DNA of 64,000 nucleotides from Aequorivita sinensis (GTDB lineage: Bacteria > Bacteroidota > Bacteroidia > Flavobacteriales > Flavobacteriaceae). Made by a program: the position numbers and the translations under genes. The DNA is taken from positions 186,001 to 250,000 of the forward strand of contig NZ_VDMC01000002.1 of NCBI RefSeq assembly GCF_006346335.1, in the 5' to 3' direction. Positions 9,607 through 17,957 of this stretch are shown one piece after another (position 1 is the first letter of the stretch; each line of letters begins with the position of its first letter). The notes beneath the pieces were generated by a model that was given only the letters and a program-made list of their open reading frames with translations, did no database searches and was not told the DNA's origin.

Positions 9607-10743
9607 TTATTTGTTTTGTTTCTGAAGAATAGCTTCTTTATATAGATTTTCGTACAAGGGAACAATTTTTTCTGTATCGAACACCATTGCTGCTTCAACA
9701 GCCTGTTTTTTGAATTTATTTAAAGTTTCATCCGATGACAAAATCTTTAAAGCATTCTCAGCCATTTCAGCAACATTACCAACATCACTTAAAAATCCGC
9801 TTACTCCATCAATATTAACTTCTGGTAACCCTCCAGTATTACTAGATACAACAGGAACTCCACAAGCCATAGCTTCTAAAGCAGCAAGTCCAAAGCTTTC
9901 TTTTTCTGATGGAAGTAGAAATAAATCTGTAAAACACAATATTTTATCCACTTCATTACTATTACCTACAAATAGAACTTTTTCTTCTATGCCTTTGTTC
10001 ACACATAATTGTTCGCAGGCTTCACGTTCCGGACCTTCACCAACCATTATTAATTTTGAAGGAATTTTTTTCTGAATTCTATCAAATATTTCAATTACGT
10101 CGGTTACGCGTTTTACTTTGCGAAGATTACTAATATGCGATATAATACGTTCTTCTGGAAGTGCCATTAGCTCGCGCTGACAATCGGTATAAGTATTAAT
10201 TTTTTTAGGAATTTCTATAAAATTAGGAACAACGTGAATCTCCTTTCTAATATCAAAAAGATGAAGTGTATCTTCCTTTAAACTTTGAGAAACCGAAGTA
10301 ACAACATCACTATTATTAATGCTAAAAGTAACAGCTGGTTTATAAAAGGGATGGCTCCCCACCAAAGTAATATCGGTGCCGTGTAGCGTTGTTACCATCG
10401 GAATATGAATATTCTCCTCTGCTAACATTTTCTTGGCCATATACCCCGCGTAAGCGTGTGGAATGGCATAATGCACGTGCAAAACTTCAATTTTATGAAG
10501 TTTTACCATATCTACTAATTTGCTCGAAAGTGCAAGTTCATATGGTTGAAAATGAAATAAAGGATATTCTGGTACAGAAACTTCGTGAAAATGTATGTTT
10601 TTTGATAGCAACTCTAATCTAACAGGTTGTTTGTAAGTTATAAAATGTATTTCGTGGCCGTGTTCTGCAAGAGCTAAACCTAATTCTGTAGCTACAACAC
10701 CACTTCCTCCGAAAGTAGGATAACATACTATTGCTATTTTCAT
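9607..10743 (-). CDS. bshA: Bacillithiol synthesis glycosyltransferase (GlcNAc-malate synthase)
   Basis: A GT4 glycosyltransferase of 378 residues that joins L-malate to UDP-GlcNAc, the first step in making the thiol bacillithiol. The N-terminus MKIAIVCYPTFGGSGVVATE and the stretch HVHYAIPHAYAGYMAKKML (about residues 95-115) are specific to BshA rather than to GT4 enzymes in general. The nucleotide-sugar motif E-x7-E is seen as EKESFGLAALEAMACG (about 280). It is the last gene of the minus-strand run, 53 bp after the GH3 fusion gene. The other bacillithiol genes, bshB and bshC, are not in the window, so they must lie elsewhere if the pathway is complete. Confidence 0.95.
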   Translation of the reverse strand: MKIAIVCYPTFGGSGVVATELGLALAEHGHEIHFITYKQPVRLELLSKNIHFHEVSVPEYPLFHFQPYELALSSKLVDMVKLHKIEVLHVHYAIPHAYAGYMAKKMLAEENIHIPMVTTLHGTDITLVGSHPFYKPAVTFSINNSDVVTSVSQSLKEDTLHLFDIRKEIHVVPNFIEIPKKINTYTDCQRELMALPEERIISHISNLRKVKRVTDVIEIFDRIQKKIPSKLIMVGEGPEREACEQLCVNKGIEEKVLFVGNSNEVDKILCFTDLFLLPSEKESFGLAALEAMACGVPVVSSNTGGLPEVNIDGVSGFLSDVGNVAEMAENALKILSSDETLNKFKKQAVEAAMVFDTEKIVPLYENLYKEAILQKQNK

Positions 10744-10796
10744 AATTTTCTATTTTGAAACTAAATTAGACATAATAGAATTATTAAAGTTTATTT

Positions 10797-13715
10797 TTAA
10801 TAATCAATAGCGTCGTAAATTGCTTCTTGAATTAAACTTCTTAAGTCACTTCTAATTAGTTTTCTGTTTTCTGAATCTGGAAAGGTTCTGTTTGATAAGA
10901 ACACATATACTATTTCTTGTTCTGGATCTGCCCATGCGAAAGTTCCAGTAAATCCGCTGTGGCCAAAACTCGTCATGGAAACACAGCCACACGTTGGACC
11001 AACAGTTCCTAATTGAGGTTTGTCAAATCCAACCCCTCTTCTTACATTATCTTCACAATAATAACATGTGTTGAATTTATCTAAGACATCCGGATTGAAG
11101 AATCTAGTTCCGCCATAAAATCCTTTCCATAAAAACATTTGCATGATTTTAGCAACATCATTACTATTTGAAAATAATCCCGCGTGACCTCCTACTCCGC
11201 CAAGCATCGCTGCTCCTTGATCGTGTACATAGCCTTGAACTTTTTGTTTTCTAAAAATGTTGTCTTGCTCTGTTGGAGGAATCTCATTCTTAGAAAACTT
11301 TTTCAGCGGCTGGAATAAGGTATAATTAGCGCCTAACGACTCGTAAAGGTTTTCCTGCACAATGTTTTCAAGTGGTTTGTTATATTTTCTCTCTAAATAT
11401 TCCTTTAGTATATAATATGGTAAATCACTGTATTTATATGATTTACTCGAGTTTAAATCACTTTCACGAATAGTTTTGTAAATCGTATCAATGTAATCAC
11501 GTCTTAAGTATAGATTTTCTGCAACTTCAACATTGTAGTCTTTATCCGGGCTACTAGCGTAATATTTTGATGATACTCCTGTTTTTTCATCATTTAGCGT
11601 GTTTCTATAAAATGGAATCCAAGGTTTCAAACGAGCGTAATGTGAAAGCATTTGCTTTAAACTAACATTAGATTTATTAGTTTGTTTGTACTCTGGAAGC
11701 ATTTCTGAAAGCTTGGTGTTTAACGTTAGTTCTTTACTGTCAACTAACTCCATCACTATCGGAAGCGTAGCTAAAATTTTGGTAAGAGATGCAAGGTCGT
11801 AGATATCAGTATTTTTTACTTCATTTTTTTTGTCGTAATCGTGATAACCAAAGCTTTTTTGATAAATTACTTTTCCCTTGCGAGCTACCAATATTTGAGC
11901 TCCAGGATACATACCTTGTTCAAGTCCAACATTGGCAAGCGAATCAATTTTTTTAAGTTTATAGCTATTTACCCCAACACTTTCAGGAGTTCCGTATTGT
12001 AATCTTCGCAATGATTTAGTTTGCATAAAGGTATTTAATGGAAAATCTTCTCCTAATGATACTGGAAGTTTACCTTTCCCATCTATAGCCCCAAAAATTA
12101 ATTGAGCAGACAATTGCTGAGATATCTTACTATTTTGATAAGACATAATGACTCCTTCAAAATTAGCTGTGGTTTTAACATCTAGCATAGCGTAAGGTCG
12201 AGCAAATACGTCAAGAATTACAGTGTTTGTACGAGCAATTTCATACATCCAAACTAATTCCTTTTGGGTAAACTTATAGCTTTTCCAAGGGTTTTCATTG
12301 CTCTTGTGGAACCCGATTATAACATAATTATACTCTTTTAACTTCTGAATATAATCATCTAAACTATTAGCCTTTACCCAATGTACATTTCCATATTTCT
12401 TAAGTTCATTCAAGAAATCTTCACCTGAATCATCACCAAAATTTACATAAGCTATTTTTTTCTTCTGTAAATCTTTAATAGGAAGAATTGCGCGGTCATT
12501 TTTAATAACCGTAAGCGCATTACTCATTGCTTCTTCGTAAAGAACATCATCGTTTATAGAATTCAAATCTTCTAATAAATATGCTGTTTTAACAGGTTTA
12601 TAGTTATTTAGCCCAACTTTATATTTGGCATAAAGAATTTTCTTAACAGAATAAGCCAAACGCTTTTCGGTTATGGTTTCATCATTATAAGAATTTATTA
12701 GAAAACTTACTGCCTTTGGAATATCTTCGGAAATAAGAAGAATATCATTTCCAGCTAAGAATGCTGCTAATTCAATTTCACCTGGCTTCTTAAAGTTTGA
12801 AGCACCTTTCATATTAAGTGCATCTGTAAAAATAAGGCCGTTGAAGCCCATTTCGTGTTTTAGAAGATCTGTTACCACCTTCGTAGAAAGTGATGATGGA
12901 TAATTCATTTGTGGCTCTAATGAAGGTACATTTAAGTGTGCAATCATTACACTGTTTAGGCCTTCATTAATTAATTTTCTATATGGGTATAACTCTAAAG
13001 TGTCTAATCTTTCTCTTGAAAAGTCAATAGTAGGCAGGGTTTTATGGCTATCCATATCGGTATCGCCGTGACCTGGAAAATGCTTTGCACTTCCCATAAC
13101 GCCTGCACTCTGCATTCCTTTCATAAAAGCAAGAGCTTTTTCGGTAACATTGTCGCGGTCTTCACCAAATGAACGATTGCCAATTATAGGGTTTTCAGGG
13201 TTTGTATTAATATCAACTACGGGAGCAAAGTTTATATGTACTCCAAGTCGTTTAGAATGTTCACCGATTCGTTTCCCTACTTTTTCAACAATTTTATTGT
13301 TCGTAATCGCTCCTAATGTCATATTCCAAGGAAAAGCATAGGTAGAATCTAAACGCATTGATAACCCCCACTCTGCATCCATACCAATCATAAGTGGTAC
13401 TTGGGCAAGTGCTTGAAATTCATTATTCAACTTTGCTTGACGCATTGGTCCTCCTTTAGAGAAAATTACGCCACCTAGATGATACTCAGTTATGAGGTTT
13501 TTTATTTTATCTGTTTTTGATTTAGGATCGCTAGAAAATATATCAGCCATAAAAAGCTGACCAATTTTTTCTTCTAAAGACATATTATCATAGATGCTAT
13601 CAACCCATTTTTTTTGATTTTGAAAATCTTTTTTAACAATTAACGGATTGATTTCTTGTGCTATTGTCGGGAAACAAAAGCATAAAAAAATGCAGGCAAG
13701 AAAAAACTTATTCAT
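10797..13715 (-). CDS. Exported beta-N-acetylglucosaminidase (GH3, NagZ-like) fused to a serine beta-lactamase-family hydrolase
   Basis: A 972-residue exported protein: signal peptide MNKFFLACIFLCFCFPTIAQ, then a GH3 N-terminal barrel (about 30-370) with AKHFPGHGDTDMDSHKTLP near 211, the NagZ signature that holds the Asp/His catalytic pair. A GH3 C-terminal-like alpha/beta domain follows (about 390-580). The last 370 residues are a class C beta-lactamase/DD-peptidase fold: SLTK near 641 (SxxK), YSD near 765 (the YxN position) and GHSGFTG near 920. In Bacillus subtilis NagZ and the beta-lactamase-family muramyl-amidase AmiE are adjacent genes that clip GlcNAc and then the peptide from muropeptides; the fusion suggests the same pair of steps in the periplasm. 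That last point is inference. Confidence 0.88.
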   Translation of the reverse strand: MNKFFLACIFLCFCFPTIAQEINPLIVKKDFQNQKKWVDSIYDNMSLEEKIGQLFMADIFSSDPKSKTDKIKNLITEYHLGGVIFSKGGPMRQAKLNNEFQALAQVPLMIGMDAEWGLSMRLDSTYAFPWNMTLGAITNNKIVEKVGKRIGEHSKRLGVHINFAPVVDINTNPENPIIGNRSFGEDRDNVTEKALAFMKGMQSAGVMGSAKHFPGHGDTDMDSHKTLPTIDFSRERLDTLELYPYRKLINEGLNSVMIAHLNVPSLEPQMNYPSSLSTKVVTDLLKHEMGFNGLIFTDALNMKGASNFKKPGEIELAAFLAGNDILLISEDIPKAVSFLINSYNDETITEKRLAYSVKKILYAKYKVGLNNYKPVKTAYLLEDLNSINDDVLYEEAMSNALTVIKNDRAILPIKDLQKKKIAYVNFGDDSGEDFLNELKKYGNVHWVKANSLDDYIQKLKEYNYVIIGFHKSNENPWKSYKFTQKELVWMYEIARTNTVILDVFARPYAMLDVKTTANFEGVIMSYQNSKISQQLSAQLIFGAIDGKGKLPVSLGEDFPLNTFMQTKSLRRLQYGTPESVGVNSYKLKKIDSLANVGLEQGMYPGAQILVARKGKVIYQKSFGYHDYDKKNEVKNTDIYDLASLTKILATLPIVMELVDSKELTLNTKLSEMLPEYKQTNKSNVSLKQMLSHYARLKPWIPFYRNTLNDEKTGVSSKYYASSPDKDYNVEVAENLYLRRDYIDTIYKTIRESDLNSSKSYKYSDLPYYILKEYLERKYNKPLENIVQENLYESLGANYTLFQPLKKFSKNEIPPTEQDNIFRKQKVQGYVHDQGAAMLGGVGGHAGLFSNSNDVAKIMQMFLWKGFYGGTRFFNPDVLDKFNTCYYCEDNVRRGVGFDKPQLGTVGPTCGCVSMTSFGHSGFTGTFAWADPEQEIVYVFLSNRTFPDSENRKLIRSDLRSLIQEAIYDAIDY

Positions 13716-13730
13716 AGCTACAAAAAAGGT

Positions 13731-14216
13731 TTAAGATAAAAATCGTGCATGCCAACTTTCAGATGCGGGGACTTCCCAATTCTCAAGGTATTCTGCTTTA
13801 GTATTTACAAGATTATTGAAAACTACAGTGTTTTTTGAAACAGATTTATCTTTAGCCATCTTTCTAAAATCTGTAAGCGGTTTATGAGCAATATATTCGC
13901 CAGTATAGAAAGTAACGTTCATTTTATCAAGAAGATCTACATCAAACTTTTCCTCTAAGGATTGTATAAAATGAACAGAAGCATCAATACTACAACCAGA
14001 TGCTGAAGCATTTGCTTGGTTAAGCCCTAACACAATAAATCGGTTGTATTTAATTTGAAGTCCTGCTTCAAGTTCGGCACCGTGAGCAGTCCATTTTGTA
14101 AGGAAATCGTTTGTAAGCTCTGTTATTTTGGCAACTTCGTCGTCGCTCAATTTTCTATTCGCCTGATAAATCCAAACTCTGGAATCATCTGGCAGATTTG
14201 TAAAATCTGTTAACAT
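13731..14216 (-). CDS. Conserved Bacteroidota protein of unknown function (often mislabelled ABC transporter ATPase)
   Basis: I take the ATG at 14216, which begins MLTDFTNLPDDSRVWIYQ; 17 further in-frame residues upstream look like untranslated sequence. The product has 161 residues, is soluble, and has no Walker A (GxxxxGKS/T), ABC signature or membrane segment, so the 'ABC transporter ATPase' label that such proteins often carry in databases is not supported. The most distinctive stretch is GLNQANASASGCSIDASVHFIQ, with a small-residue turn and one Cys. The gene lies 15 bp upstream of the GH3 fusion gene and downstream of the CCG Fe-S gene, so it is probably co-transcribed with both. The role is unknown. 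Confidence 0.75.
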   Translation of the reverse strand: MLTDFTNLPDDSRVWIYQANRKLSDDEVAKITELTNDFLTKWTAHGAELEAGLQIKYNRFIVLGLNQANASASGCSIDASVHFIQSLEEKFDVDLLDKMNVTFYTGEYIAHKPLTDFRKMAKDKSVSKNTVVFNNLVNTKAEYLENWEVPASESWHARFLS

Positions 14217-14332
14217 TATTGGAAAATTAAAGTGATTAATTAGAATTACAAACAAATCATTCACCAAGTATTCATGGAGAAGATAGTGTTGGAATTCAAC
14301 TATTATTAATGGTGATTGTTTATTCGGAAAAC

Positions 14333-15124
14333 TTATAGGTCTTCCGCACTTGCAATCATTTCTGCAACGTCCATTACTTGTACGCTGTCTTCAGCATTCT
14401 TGGCTTTTACACCATCGGTCATCATTACCATACAGAACGGACATCCAGTAGCAATTATTTCAGAAGAAGTTTCTAAAGCCTGTTCTGTTCGCAAAACGTT
14501 TACATCTTTGTCGCCAGCTTCAGGTTCTTTAAACATTTGAGCTCCACCAGCACCACAACACATGCCTCGTTTTTTATTTCGTTTCATTTCCACCAATTCC
14601 ATCTCTAATTTTTCGAGAAGTTCTCTAGGCGCTTCGTACTCATTATTAGCACGTCCTAAATAACAAGGATCATGGAAAGTGATTTTTTTACCTTTAAACT
14701 TCCCGCCTTCTACTTTTAATCTTCCTTCTTTTAGTAATGATTTTAAGAATTGAGTATGGTGCATTACCTCGTAATTACCACCTAATTCTGGATATTCATT
14801 TTTTAAGGTATTAAAACAATGCGGACAAGTAGTAACGATTTTCTTTACACCATAACCATTTAAAACTTCAATATTGGTCATAGCCTGCATTTGGAACAAA
14901 AATTCGTTTCCTGCTCTTTTTGCAGGGTCGCCATTACAGCCTTCTTCAGTTCCTAAAACAGCAAAATCTATATTAGCTTTGTTAAGAAGTTTTACAAAGG
15001 CTTTAGTAATTTTCTTTGCACGGTCATCAAAGCTTCCAGCACAACCTACAAAAAAAAGAACTTCTGGTTGTTTCCCTTGAGCCGCATATTCCGCCATTGT
15101 AGGCACTTTTATTTGTTCACTCAT
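14333..15124 (-). CDS. CCG-domain Fe-S protein, probable cytoplasmic subunit of a split ETF:menaquinone oxidoreductase
   Basis: A 263-residue soluble protein made of two CCG (DUF224/HdrB-type) modules: FFVGCAGSFDDRA near residue 25, EEGCNGD near 61 and TTCPHCFNTL near 99, then HDPCYLGR near 153, RGMCCGAGGAQMF near 188 and ATGCPFCMVMM near 228. Such modules bind the unusual clusters of heterodisulfide reductase and carry electrons in LutA/GlpC and in ETF:menaquinone oxidoreductases. It sits just downstream of a membrane protein with a NarI-like part and two 4Fe-4S motifs; the two together have the domain content of one single-chain enzyme of that class. The small HAD gene lies between them. 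Family is firm; the electron donor is inferred. Confidence 0.85.
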   Translation of the reverse strand: MSEQIKVPTMAEYAAQGKQPEVLFFVGCAGSFDDRAKKITKAFVKLLNKANIDFAVLGTEEGCNGDPAKRAGNEFLFQMQAMTNIEVLNGYGVKKIVTTCPHCFNTLKNEYPELGGNYEVMHHTQFLKSLLKEGRLKVEGGKFKGKKITFHDPCYLGRANNEYEAPRELLEKLEMELVEMKRNKKRGMCCGAGGAQMFKEPEAGDKDVNVLRTEQALETSSEIIATGCPFCMVMMTDGVKAKNAEDSVQVMDVAEMIASAEDL

Positions 15125-15201
15125 TATATTGGTCTTATCTGTTAATTATTAAATGACAATTGGCGTTTACAACTGCATTTAATTATTTCTCTAACTATTT
15201 T

Positions 15202-15636
15202 TTAGTCTTCAAAAACTTCAATCGTTACTTCTTTTTCAACTAAGTCGGTAAATTTTCCTTTGTAACGGGTGGCTTTAACTAGATGGTTATCCACCCAATG
15301 GTAATTGCCACCACGTGGTTTCCCCATTAACATACTGTGATATTTAAAACCGTGTTTTTTTAGCCAGGTTTCAGTTATTTCACGATGTGCTTCTGTACGG
15401 GATGTGAAAAAGCAAATAATATGACCTTCATCATACCATTTGTTTAAGGTTTTTAAAGCGTCGGGAAAAGGTTTACAGGTCGCCATTCGTTCAGGTTCCT
15501 CGTTTGGGATATCGTCTGTAATGGTTCCATCAATGTCAATTAGGTAGTTTTTTACACCTTCTGGAAGAATTGGGCTCACGTGTTCACCTTTTTCAATCTT
15601 CTCACTCAACATTTTATCTACTTCTCCTTTCTTCAT
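15202..15636 (-). CDS. Small HAD-superfamily hydrolase (phosphatase-like)
   Basis: A 144-residue protein with HAD motif I as NYLIDIDGTITDD (near residue 31), motif II as FFTSRTEAHRE (near 77), a Lys near 106 and the acidic motif as YHWVDNHLV (near 112), where the usual DD pair is reduced to one Asp. There is no cap domain. Proteins of this type are listed in flavobacteria as 'phosphoheptose isomerase', a name the sequence does not support; it is closest in build to LNS2/polynucleotide-kinase-like HAD phosphatases. It lies 12 bp after the membrane Fe-S gene and 77 bp before the CCG gene, inside the same run of genes. Substrate unknown. Confidence 0.75.
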   Translation of the reverse strand: MKKGEVDKMLSEKIEKGEHVSPILPEGVKNYLIDIDGTITDDIPNEEPERMATCKPFPDALKTLNKWYDEGHIICFFTSRTEAHREITETWLKKHGFKYHSMLMGKPRGGNYHWVDNHLVKATRYKGKFTDLVEKEVTIEVFED

Positions 15637-15648
15637 CCTAACTTTTAT

Positions 15649-16953
15649 TTACTTCTCATCTTTCCAATTAAGTCTGTCCATTTGGTTGTAAGGCCAAGGC
15701 GCTCCATTGTTTTCGATGTTTGTCATTGCCACATTCAATTCAGCAGGTGCAGACGACTGCTCCATTACTAGGTATTGACGCATTTCCATTATGATACTTA
15801 ATGGGTCGATACTTACTGGGCAAGCTTCAACACAAGCGTTACAAGTTGTACAAGCCCATAATTCTTCACGAGTTATATAATCGTCTAATAATTGTTTACC
15901 GTCGTCTTTAAACTCACCATTCTTATCTATATTTTTACCTACTTCCTCCAATCGGTCACGGGTATCCATCATAATTTTACGAGGTGATAATTTTTTACCG
16001 GTATTATTTGCTGGACATTCATCTGTACATCTACCGCATTCGGTACACGTATATGCGTTAAGGAGTTGAATTCTACTTAAATCCATTACATCACTAGCTC
16101 CAAATTTTGAAGGTGCTTCTGTAGCGCCTTCAGCTGGTGCTGCAAATGGATCGATATTAGGATCCATCATCATTTTCACTTCATTGGTAACAGATTCAAG
16201 GTTTTTAAATTTACCTTTAGGGACTACTTTTCCGAAATAAACATTAGGAAAAGCAAGCATAATATGAAGGTGCTTAGAAAAGTATAAGTAATTTAAGAAA
16301 GCTAAAATTCCTAAAATGTGTAACCACCAAGCGGCGCGCTCTATAATATGAAGCGTTCCTTCTGGAGTGCCACTAAACATAGAAGCTACGTATTTAGAAA
16401 CCACATTTCCGTTATTCATTTCTTGAAACGGAACATCTGTTGCATTCATTACAAGAAATAAAATCATCAATACCATTTCAAAGTAAAGAATAATATTTCC
16501 ATCACTCTTAGGCCATCCTTTCATTTCAGATTTCCAAAATCTGCGGATTTTAATAATGTTTCTTCGTATCCAGAATACTATAACAGAAACTAAAACTAAA
16601 AGCGCTAATATTTCAAAAGAGCCGATTAAAAATCCGTAAAAACTTCCTAAAGAAGAGAAGATTCGATGTGTACCAAAAATTCCATCGATAATAATTTCAA
16701 GAACTTCAATATTGATAATTATGAATCCAATATAAACTATAATATGAAGGAAACCAGAAATTGGTCTAACTGTCATTTTAGACTGTCCAAGTGCAATGCG
16801 AAATACATTTGCCCATCTTTCACTTGTATGATCAGAAGCGTCTACTTTCTGACCTAACTTAATATTGCGAATTACTTTTCGAATGTTAAGGGTAAAATAA
16901 CCTATACCCGCCACTAAGGCAATGATAAAGAGAATGTTTGGAATGTATTGCAT
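15649..16953 (-). CDS. Membrane Fe-S protein with NarI-like heme-b domain, probable membrane subunit of a split ETF:menaquinone oxidoreductase
   Basis: A 434-residue protein. The first 250 residues hold about five or six membrane helices with histidines well placed for heme b (SGFLHIIVYIGF near 68; WWLHILGILAFLNYLYFSKH near 212), as in NarI and HdrE. The C-terminal part carries two 4Fe-4S motifs, CTECGRCTDECP near 301 and CTTCNACVEACP near 368. The start ATG lies 2 bp after the mlaD stop, so translation is probably coupled. With the CCG protein two genes downstream it would make up the NarI / 2x4Fe-4S / 2xCCG set (434 + 263 residues) that is one chain in ETF:menaquinone oxidoreductases. Likely role: passing electrons from fatty-acid or amino-acid oxidation to menaquinone. 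Confidence 0.82.
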   Translation of the reverse strand: MQYIPNILFIIALVAGIGYFTLNIRKVIRNIKLGQKVDASDHTSERWANVFRIALGQSKMTVRPISGFLHIIVYIGFIIINIEVLEIIIDGIFGTHRIFSSLGSFYGFLIGSFEILALLVLVSVIVFWIRRNIIKIRRFWKSEMKGWPKSDGNIILYFEMVLMILFLVMNATDVPFQEMNNGNVVSKYVASMFSGTPEGTLHIIERAAWWLHILGILAFLNYLYFSKHLHIMLAFPNVYFGKVVPKGKFKNLESVTNEVKMMMDPNIDPFAAPAEGATEAPSKFGASDVMDLSRIQLLNAYTCTECGRCTDECPANNTGKKLSPRKIMMDTRDRLEEVGKNIDKNGEFKDDGKQLLDDYITREELWACTTCNACVEACPVSIDPLSIIMEMRQYLVMEQSSAPAELNVAMTNIENNGAPWPYNQMDRLNWKDEK

Positions 16954-16955
16954 GA

Positions 16956-17903
16956 TTATTTGTCTGGGTTGTCTGGTTGCTCGTATTCTTTATTTTTTCT
17001 TCCGAAAATAGAAATGTGAACGTATCGTTTAGGATTTAATTTTACATCTTGAAGAAGTTGCTCAAGCTGTCTTGAAGCACCTTCTAAATTCTCGTATAAC
17101 TTATCGTCATTTAATAATTTTCCTACAGATCCTTCTCCATTGTCAATTCCAGCAACAATTTTATCCATTCTATCAACCATATCTTGCAAATCTCTCACTA
17201 ACTTACCTGTTTCTAATTGAGATAGTGAGTCTGTTAGTTGCGAAAGGTTATTTGCAGTTCTATCAAGATTGGTGAAAGTATTATCTAATTTCCCTGTATT
17301 GTTTCCAAGGACTCTATTTAATTTTTCTGAAACACCTGCAAAAGAGTTTAGGGTCGTATTAAGATTTACAATTGCTTCTTGTAGATTATTACGTGTGTTC
17401 TCATCAACAATTGCATTTACATTTAACAATAGTGTATCTACAGTGGCTAGTGTATTGTTAACTTTTCTTTCTAAAGGGCCTAAGGCTTTGGTAACAGCGG
17501 TAAGCATTCCATCTTCCACGTCACCTTTTAATGTGTCACCACTTTTTGCTACATACTCATCATACTTTGGAAAAATACCTAGGTTTTTACCTCCTATTAA
17601 TCCAGAGCTGTAAATTCTAACAATACTATTTTTTGAAAAGTCGAAGTCTTTTTCAACTGTAAATTTCACTACTAAGCCACCTTTGGAGTTAGCGAAAGTA
17701 ATATTTTGAACTTTACCTACTGTAAGACCATTAATGGTGACAGGAGCGGATTGTGCAAGACCTTCAACATTGTCGTATTTCACATAGAATTCACGATGTT
17801 TTTCAAGTAAGTTGGTGCCTTTTAAAAAGCTATATCCAAATATCAATAGCAATATGGCGCCTATGGCAAGAATTCCGGTTTTTACTTCTTTGGATAGTTT
17901 CAA
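16956..17903 (-). CDS. mlaD: MlaD/MCE-family lipid-transport substrate-binding protein
   Basis: A 315-residue protein with a membrane anchor (GILAIGAILLLIFGYSFLKG, about residues 10-29) and an MCE domain (about 38-115: YVKYDNVEGLAQSAPVTING, then IYSSGLIGGKNLGI). After this comes a long helical, Asn/Leu-rich tail (about 130-285) that may form a tube or coiled coil as in other MCE proteins. MlaD is the periplasmic part of an ABC system that moves phospholipids between the two membranes; the partner MlaE and MlaF genes are not in the window. The start is TTG at 17903; no ATG lies before the anchor. It follows the amidase gene by 54 bp and overlaps functionally with lptD across the divergent gap. 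Confidence 0.9.
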   Translation of the reverse strand: MKLSKEVKTGILAIGAILLLIFGYSFLKGTNLLEKHREFYVKYDNVEGLAQSAPVTINGLTVGKVQNITFANSKGGLVVKFTVEKDFDFSKNSIVRIYSSGLIGGKNLGIFPKYDEYVAKSGDTLKGDVEDGMLTAVTKALGPLERKVNNTLATVDTLLLNVNAIVDENTRNNLQEAIVNLNTTLNSFAGVSEKLNRVLGNNTGKLDNTFTNLDRTANNLSQLTDSLSQLETGKLVRDLQDMVDRMDKIVAGIDNGEGSVGKLLNDDKLYENLEGASRQLEQLLQDVKLNPKRYVHISIFGRKNKEYEQPDNPDK

Positions 17904-17957
17904 GTGTGATGTTTTTTGTTAGCAACAAATTTAAGCGATAAATATAAAGAAAGCACA

